Below, piece by piece: positions 1 to 5,723 of a stretch of 7,933 nucleotides of DNA (positions are counted from its first letter, which is position 1; each line of letters starts with the position of its first letter). Position numbers and translations under genes: made by a program. The notes under the pieces were generated by a model. It worked only from the letters and a program-made list of their open reading frames with translations, searched no databases and was not told the origin of the DNA. Location: assembly GCA_947166955.1 (NCBI GenBank), contig CAMVGI010000050.1, positions 1-7,933 of the forward strand, given 5' to 3'. Source of the DNA: an uncultured Clostridia bacterium (GTDB taxonomy: Bacteria; Bacillota_A; Clostridia; Oscillospirales; Oscillospiraceae).

Positions 1-2
1 AG

Positions 3-743
3 CCCGACATCTACAACGCCATCCGCCGCAACGCGCTGCTGGAGAACGTCACCGTAGACGAGCAGGGGAAGATCGACTTTGCCGACAAGTCCGTCACGGA
101 GAACACCCGCGTATCCTATCCCATCGACCACATCGAGAAGATCGTCAAGAAGGTCAACGGCCGTTCCTCCGGCCCCGATGCCGAGAACGTGATCTTCCTT
201 TCGGCGGACGCCTTCGGAGTCCTGCCCCCGGTGTCCATTCTCACACCCGAGCAGACTCAGTATTATTTCCTCTCCGGCTTTACCGCCAAGCTGGCCGGCA
301 CGGAGCGCGGCATCACCGAGCCCACGCCCACCTTCTCCGCCTGCTTCGGTCAGGCGTTCCTGGAGCTGCATCCCACCAAGTACGGTGAGGAGCTCGTCAA
401 GCGCATGGAGAAGTCCGGTGCGAAGGCATATCTCGTCAACACCGGCTGGAACGGCACCGGCAAGCGCATCTCCATCAAGGACACCCGCGGCATCATCGAC
501 GCGATCCTGAACGGTGACGTGCTCAAGGCGCCCACCAAGACCATCCCCATCTTCAACCTGACCGTTCCGACCGCGCTGCCCGGCGTCGATTCCGGCATCC
601 TCGACCCGCGCGACACCTACGCCGACAGCGCCGAGTGGGACAAGAAGGCGAAGGATCTTGCCGAGCGCTTCATCAAGAACTTCACCAAATACACCTACAA
701 CGAAGCCGGCAAGGCGCTCGTCCCCGCTGGCCCGCAGCTGTAA
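3..743 (+). CDS. pckA: Phosphoenolpyruvate carboxykinase (ATP), C-terminal part
   Basis: This is the last 246 residues of ATP-dependent PEP carboxykinase (EC 4.1.1.49), a cytosolic enzyme that interconverts oxaloacetate + ATP and PEP + CO2 + ADP. The reading frame is open from base 3, so the 5' part (roughly 290 residues, with the P-loop and the metal-binding Asp pair) lies outside the window. The match to the family is near-continuous from memory of the E. coli protein: TENTRVSYP (fragment residues 32-40; its Arg36 corresponds to the substrate-binding Arg of the family), [55 protein letters not shown] (adenine-binding region) and [12 protein letters not shown]. The C-terminus, ending AGPQL, is in the usual place, so this end is intact. 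In gut Clostridia the enzyme may run in either the gluconeogenic or the CO2-fixing fermentative direction; the sequence does not say which. It is convergent with the minus-strand operon and shares a terminator with it. Confidence 0.97.
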   Translation, partial: PDIYNAIRRNALLENVTVDEQGKIDFADKSVTENTRVSYPIDHIEKIVKKVNGRSSGPDAENVIFLSADAFGVLPPVSILTPEQTQYYFLSGFTAKLAGTERGITEPTPTFSACFGQAFLELHPTKYGEELVKRMEKSGAKAYLVNTGWNGTGKRISIKDTRGIIDAILNGDVLKAPTKTIPIFNLTVPTALPGVDSGILDPRDTYADSAEWDKKAKDLAERFIKNFTKYTYNEAGKALVPAGPQL

Positions 744-774
744 AAAAGCGCAAAGCAAACCGCATATTGCATAC

Positions 775-814
775 AAAAAACTTCGGGACCCGTTCTTGGG
801 TCCCGAAGTTTTTT
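775..814. terminator. Bidirectional intrinsic terminator between convergent genes
   Basis: A perfect 17-bp inverted repeat (775-791 with 798-814) encloses a 6-base loop. The core is CTTCGGGACCC/GGGTCCCGAAG, and the outer six pairs are A-run against T-run. Each strand therefore gives a GC-rich hairpin followed by six U, which fits rho-independent termination in both directions. It lies 31 bases after the pckA stop and 20 bases after the stop of the minus-strand gene. The 744-834 intergenic region shows nothing else. Confidence 0.92.
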
Positions 815-834
815 CCGTTTGCGCACCGCTTAGC

Positions 835-3800
835 TCACGGCTCGCTCAGTCCGAGCGCCGTGCGCACGTTCAGCGGCGGCGTGTAGAATTCCCTGTCCTC
901 CGCAAAGGTCAGCTTCGCGCCGACCGCGGCGGGAACCTCCGCGCGCACGACGCGCACCTTGCCGCGGCACTGCACGCTGAGCGAGACCGCCTCGCCGTCG
1001 GCGACGTCGAGACGCACCGTGCCCTCCTCGAACGAAACGCCGAGCGTCCGGCTCTCGGGCGCGATCGTGCCCGCAAGCTCCGTCATCTGCGAAGCGTCCA
1101 GCGATACGGTGCAACGCCAGCCGTCCGTGCTCTCCGCGCACTCGGCGTCTCCGAGCAGGAACGCCTGATACGCGAGATGCAGCAGCTTTTCCGCGCCCGT
1201 AAACGAGCCGCCGCCGCGCTCGACGGCGATCCCGCCGCCCGTACAGGCGGCCTCGTCGGTATAGTAGAGCCGCGTGCCGCGTCCGGAAACGCAGGAAAGC
1301 TCCTTGCCCTCCCAATTCGTGCGCTGCCACGCGAGCTTCTCGTCGAGCAGCAGCGGCCCGCAGTTCGCCGTCAGCGCAACGTCCGCGCTCAGCGGGTCGC
1401 GCGCGGAAAGCTCCGTCCAGCTCAGCAGCAGCAGCTTGAGCTCCGGCGCGATGTTCTCCGCCTTGGCGTATTCGCCGGAGGTGATGGCGGTACGCACCTC
1501 CTGCGGCAGCGTATGCTCATGCTTTTCGCCGGAGAGCCGCAGCTCCGCGTTCGCTTCGCCCGCCTCGCCGTTCCAGTGGATGTTCAGGCTCTTGGGTTCG
1601 CCGTCGGAGACGACGAGTTCAAACTTCACCGCGTCCGTTTCCGGTACCGCGGGCAGCGTCTCCGGCAGGAGCGCCGCGAGGATCTGCTGCGCCGTTTCGC
1701 CGCTCGCTGCAGCGCGATAGGTGCGCACGCCGTTGGCCTCGCTGACGGTGACGTCCACCGTGCGGTACAATCGCGCCGCATGCGTCAAAAGCTTGGAGTA
1801 ATCCGGCAGCACGCCGTCGGCGCGGTACGCCCTGCCGTTTTCGAGCAGCATCACGCCGTCGCAGTAGTACAGCGGAATATCCTTCCACAGCACGCAGGAG
1901 ACACGCTTTCCGCCGCAATCGACGGTGTAGAAGTCCACGTCCGCGTCGAAGCTCTTGCCGTTCACGCGCGTGTTGACGGTAAGCTCCATGTCAAGCTCGG
2001 TCCGCTCGGCATAGTTGCGAAGCAGCATGTAAAGCCCCATGCTGTCCGTCAGCCCCGGCGCGAGCACAAGCACCGCGCCCACGGCGACGCCGAGCGCCAG
2101 CACCGCCGCGATCAGGATCGCGCGCGCCGTCTTGCGGCGTTTCTTCCGCACGGCGGCCTTCGCTTTTTCCTCGTCGGTCAGCTCGCGCTTCGGCTTTTTG
2201 CGCACGAACAGTACCAGCAGCAGCGCCGCGACGACCGCGAGGAACACGCCGACCAGCGTCCAGACCCACCACGGCGTCGCGGTCGAGAGTACGGTCAACT
2301 CCACCTCGTCCCGCTCGGTCTCAAAGGTGAGGTAGCTGCCCATTTTACCCGTGTCCAGCTTCTTCCACGCGCCGTTTTCCAGCACGTAAAGCTCGATGTG
2401 GTCGGAAATGCCCTCCGGCGGCAGATAGCGCACGACGTGCGTCGCCGCGCCGTCGTCCGGCAAGCGGAGCTGCCACTGTTCGAGCAGCGTCTTGCGGTAC
2501 GAACGCAGACGGTTCCAAATGCCGCTCTGTCCGTCGTCGAAGTCGAGTACCGTCGGCGACGCCTCCAGCGCGGCGGCGTCGTCGAACGCGCCCTGGGCGA
2601 AAAACGTCGGGCGCGCGGCGCTGCGCGTGACGCCGCTCGCGACCGCGGTGACGCACGGCTCATAGATCGCCGCCACCGTCGTATCATAGCGAAGATCCTT
2701 CAGCTCCGTACGGTCCCAGCGGGCATACTGCCCCTCAAGCGGCGGGATCTCCGGAAACGCCTCGTCGCCGAAGCTGTCCCCGTAACGGAACGGAAGCGAG
2801 CGGACAGTCTCGCCGTTCGCAACAAAGTTGAGCGTAAGGGTGCGGAACGGCTTGGGAAGCCCCTCCGCCGCGAGCAGTTCCCCGTAGGTGATCGGTTCCG
2901 CCTTGCCGCGCTCGCTCACGCGGTTGACGCCCGCAAGCGTGTCGCTGACGAACAGGTTGCCCTTCAGCGTCCCTGTCTCGCCGCCCATGACCGCGCCCGC
3001 GTATTGGCTGCTGCCGGTGATCTCCACAAAGGAGCGGCAATCCTCCACGCGCAGATTGCCGTGCTCCGCGCGGCCCGAGCCAACGACGCCGCCGACGTAT
3101 TTCTCGCCCGAAAGCGAGCAGCGCGACCAGCAGCGGCGCACGATGTTGTCCGCAAAGCCGGCGATACCGCCGACGCAGTCGCCGCCCTCGCTGTGCGCCG
3201 TGCCGTAAGCCTCGCAGCCGCTGATCACACCGAGCGACGCGCTGCCGCAGACCGAGCCGACATTGTCGCGCTTGCCCGACACCGTACCGTTGTTGACGCA
3301 ATCCTGCAGGATGCACTTAAGCTCATAGCGCTTGTGAAACGCGGACGAGATCGTCGTCTCGTCGTTTTCCGGGTCCAGCTCGTTGTAGACCAGCATCGCG
3401 CCGGCAACGCCGCCGACGTCGATATCGCCGCTGACCTCGCCGCTGTTGGAGCACAGCAGCACCTTGCCGTCCACCGCGGAGTCGATGTCCTCGTCCGAGG
3501 TGTCCTCCACCACGGCAGAGGCGGACAGGTTCTCCGCGTCCTCGACCGCGTCAAGAAGCGTGTTCATCAGCACGGTGAACTGCGCGTTGATCTGCCTTAC
3601 ATCGGCAAGCACCGTGTCCGAGGCGGACTTCGCCTCCCGATTGAGCAGCTGGATGTTGTCGGAAAGCCCATGCACGGAATGGTACAGCGCGTCCGCCTGC
3701 GCGTCCGTCTCCGTGCCGAGCGTCTCAAAGCTCAGCTTTTCCTGATTGTTCAGGTAATCGAGCAGCGTTTCGGTCTTCTCAAGCGCGCTCGTCATCTCGC

Positions 3801-4431
3801 TTGCCGCGTCGCGGAACGTGCCGACCGAGGTCTCCAGCTCCCGCCCCGCCGTTTCGCCGTCCGAGATCGCGCGGCTCAGGTGCGCGAGGCCGCTGCTGAT
3901 GTAATGGAACGCGCCGTTTTTGCCGTCCTTGCCGTTGGCAAGGATATCCGTGCCGTTTTTGATCGCGTCGAAGCCGTCCTTGACCGCCTGATCGTCGATC
4001 TTGGTGTTTTGGGTGATGTATTGAACGCCCTTGTCCGCCTCCTGCATGCCGTCGGCGGCTTTCTGCGCTCCGTCGCTCAGCTTCTGCCGGTTGCTGACGC
4101 CGTTTTCGTCCGTCTGCTCCAGGTAAGCGCCGACGTCCTTCAGATACCGCGTCACGTCCGTTTCGCCCGCGGGCGGCGTGATGTTCGCGACGCCGCTCAA
4201 AACGGCGGTCATCTCGCTCAATCCGGAAACCGCGGCCGCCGCGCCGTCCCGAATCTGGAACAGCGCGCCCTTTTCGCCGTAAACGCCCTCGCGCCACGTT
4301 TTCTCGTCGACGCCGTCCTTGGGGCCGACCGCGCCGCGCAGCTTTCCGAGTCCGTTATTGATCTGTTTGGTGCCCGCGTCGAAAAGATCCGCCGCCGTGC
4401 TTAAATCGCTCGCCATCGCGGAAAGCTCGCG
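835..4431 (-). pseudogene. C-terminal 1,198 codons of a giant GLUG/coiled-coil membrane protein, separated from its start by a frameshift
   Basis: This frame continues the protein begun at 5723. The open frame extends back to an ATG at 4596, but codons upstream of about 4431 read as Arg/Gln-rich nonsense antiphase to the real frame, and neither that ATG nor the one at 4416 has a ribosome binding site. Reading from 4431: a helical/coiled-coil region (to about 3517) with glycine heptads; a second GLUG block (about 3474-2962) with GGVAG, GGIAG and GGVVG turns; a Flg_new/InlB-B-like repeat (about 2844-2655, pattern F-x-ANGETV...YGDSF...ARWD...VAAIYEP); a beta-rich segment; membrane span 1 (about 2271-2203); a strongly basic loop (RKKPKRELTDEEK...RKKRRKTAR) that should be cytoplasmic; membrane span 2 (about 2121-2056); and an extracytoplasmic C-terminus (2055-838) that looks like two diverged copies of one domain. 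The pattern of each copy recalls LolA/LppX-type lipid-binding folds, but this is a weak resemblance. Substrate and function are unknown. The stop lies 20 bases before the shared terminator. Confidence 0.8.
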
Positions 4432-5723
4432 CTGCCGCTGCCGTTGAACGAGCCGAGCGCCCGCTTGAGTTCGCCGAGCGCCGCGGTAAACGTCGCGGAG
4501 GCGTCCGTCATGTCGCCGGAAATATCGTAAAGCTGGGAAATCGCCGTATCCGCGATCTCGCTGCCGCGGTCGATCTCCGTCACCGTACCGTTCCAATAAT
4601 CGCGCAGGCTGCCGGTGAGGGTCCTGGCGCGCTCCGTCGCCTCGTCCACGCCGCGGCCCACTTCAGTCAGGCGCGCCGAAACGATATCCGACGCCTTTTC
4701 CGCGTCGCCGACCGCGCGGTCGATGAGGCCGCTGAGCACGTTCAGTTCATGGCGCACCTGATCGAGCGCGTTCGATTGCAGGTTCATCTTGACGTACGGC
4801 TCCGCCATGCCGACCACGCCGCCGACCTCGCGTCGTCCGCACACGCCGCCCTCGTTGGAGCAGGTGGCGACGTGTCCGCTGCTGCGTCCCGCGACGCCGC
4901 CGACGTTGTAGCCGATATGCTGATAGCCGACGCTGCCGCTGTTGCGGCAGCCGAGCAGCGCCCCGTCGGAAAAGCCCGCGATGCCGCCGCTGTCCACGGT
5001 GACGTTGTAGCTGTCCGGATTCGAAAGGCTGTCCAGCCCGCTGACCATGTTGAGGTCGAACTTGTCGAACGAAACGGACGGGTCGATGGTGTTCGTGTTG
5101 ACATAGGCGCGGTTGACGCACATCGAAACCGTGCCGTGATTCGCGCCCGCGACGCCGCCGGTCATGTTCTTTCCGAACACGCCGCCGGTCACGTTGCAGC
5201 GCCGTATAATGCCCGTCGCCGCGTTTTCGCCCACAATGCCTCCCACGCGCTTCTGGCCGCTGACCGTCCCCGTAAACGAGCAGCCGACGACCGTGCCGCG
5301 GTTGAAGCCAACGACGCCGCCCGCCATATCCGCGCTGCCGCTTGGGGAAACGCTGCCCTCGACGTTGAGATTGCTCACGACGCCGCTTTCCGCAATCACG
5401 CCGAACAGACCCGCCGGCGAAACGCTCGACGAAACGTTCAGGCCCGAAATCGTGTGGCCGTTGCCCTCGAAGGTGCCGCCAAAGCTCGCGATGGGCAGGA
5501 AGTCCACGCCGCCGAGGGAAAGGTCGCTGCGCAGCACCACCGTCCTGCCCTCCGACCACGCGTCGTAGGCGCATTGTTCGGCGAAAGCGCGCAGGTCGCC
5601 GACGCTGCCGATATAGACCGTCGCATTGCTTTCGCCCGCCGCGAACGCCGGAGCGCAAAGCTGCGTGAGGAGCGCGCACAGAACCGCGAGGCACAGTGCG
5701 CGGGAAAACCGTTTATTTTTCAC
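4401..5723 (-). CDS. N-terminal part of the giant secreted GLUG-motif protein (frameshifted; ends early)
   Basis: The chosen start is GTG at 5723, not the ATG at 5744, because AGGAGG (5738-5733) sits 9 bases before the GTG and the product then begins like a normal signal peptide: M-KNKRFSRA, a hydrophobic core, and APAFA before a probable cleavage after residue 28. No lipobox is seen. Residues about 103-308 form a GLUG-type beta-solenoid with seven turns of the form GG[IV][VA]G or a variant, many rungs carrying a Cys in a C-x-N-x-G-x-V setting. From about residue 311 (after MAEPYV) the protein turns helical with many Ala, Leu, Glu and Asp, consistent with coiled coil. The last codons in this frame (ASFPRWRAI, then stop at 4401) are off-register; sensible sequence resumes in the -1 frame from 4431. 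As read, the product would be 440 residues, secreted and lacking its membrane anchor. It overlaps the upstream transporter stop by 11 bases, so it is probably translationally coupled to it. Function is unknown; an envelope partner of the transporter is the best inference. Confidence 0.85.
   Translation of the reverse strand: MKNKRFSRALCLAVLCALLTQLCAPAFAAGESNATVYIGSVGDLRAFAEQCAYDAWSEGRTVVLRSDLSLGGVDFLPIASFGGTFEGNGHTISGLNVSSSVSPAGLFGVIAESGVVSNLNVEGSVSPSGSADMAGGVVGFNRGTVVGCSFTGTVSGQKRVGGIVGENAATGIIRRCNVTGGVFGKNMTGGVAGANHGTVSMCVNRAYVNTNTIDPSVSFDKFDLNMVSGLDSLSNPDSYNVTVDSGGIAGFSDGALLGCRNSGSVGYQHIGYNVGGVAGRSSGHVATCSNEGGVCGRREVGGVVGMAEPYVKMNLQSNALDQVRHELNVLSGLIDRAVGDAEKASDIVSARLTEVGRGVDEATERARTLTGSLRDYWNGTVTEIDRGSEIADTAISQLYDISGDMTDASATFTAALGELKRALGSFNGSGSASFPRWRAI
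4420..4445 (-). other. Apparent frameshift site (one base missing)
   Basis: The coding frame changes by -1 here. In the upstream frame the last sensible residues are FNGSGS (ending at 4431); in the downstream frame sense resumes with RELSAMASDL from 4431. The total span 5723-835 is 4,889 bases, and adding one base makes it exactly 1,630 codons. The site lies in a tandem GGCAGC-GGCAGC repeat (4442-4431), followed by GCGCG, which is a likely place for slippage or a base-calling error. The codon-matched antisense open frame also changes phase at this point, as expected for an indel in one gene. No X-XXY-YYZ slippery heptamer is visible. Confidence 0.85.

Noticed and set aside
658..4404. A 1,248-codon open frame on the plus strand, antisense to the giant gene.
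   Set aside because: It is codon-register matched to the real gene, rich in Arg/Ala/His/Val without domain features, runs through pckA's end and the terminator hairpin, and loses phase exactly at the frameshift. It is a shadow of GC-rich coding sequence.
4401..4460. Programmed -1 ribosomal frameshift joining the two parts of the giant protein.
   Set aside because: The shift is -1, but no slippery heptamer is visible at the junction, and the nearby GC-repeat makes an indel or sequencing error more likely. Not fully excluded.
4414..4596. Independent start of the second part at ATG 4596 or 4416.
   Set aside because: Neither ATG has a Shine-Dalgarno sequence, and the codons between 4596 and 4431 are antiphase nonsense relative to the coding frame of the first part.
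5640..5723. Lipoprotein signal (Cys near the end of the signal peptide).
   Set aside because: The context around the Cys residues does not fit a lipobox, and APAFA followed by AG is a standard signal peptidase I site.
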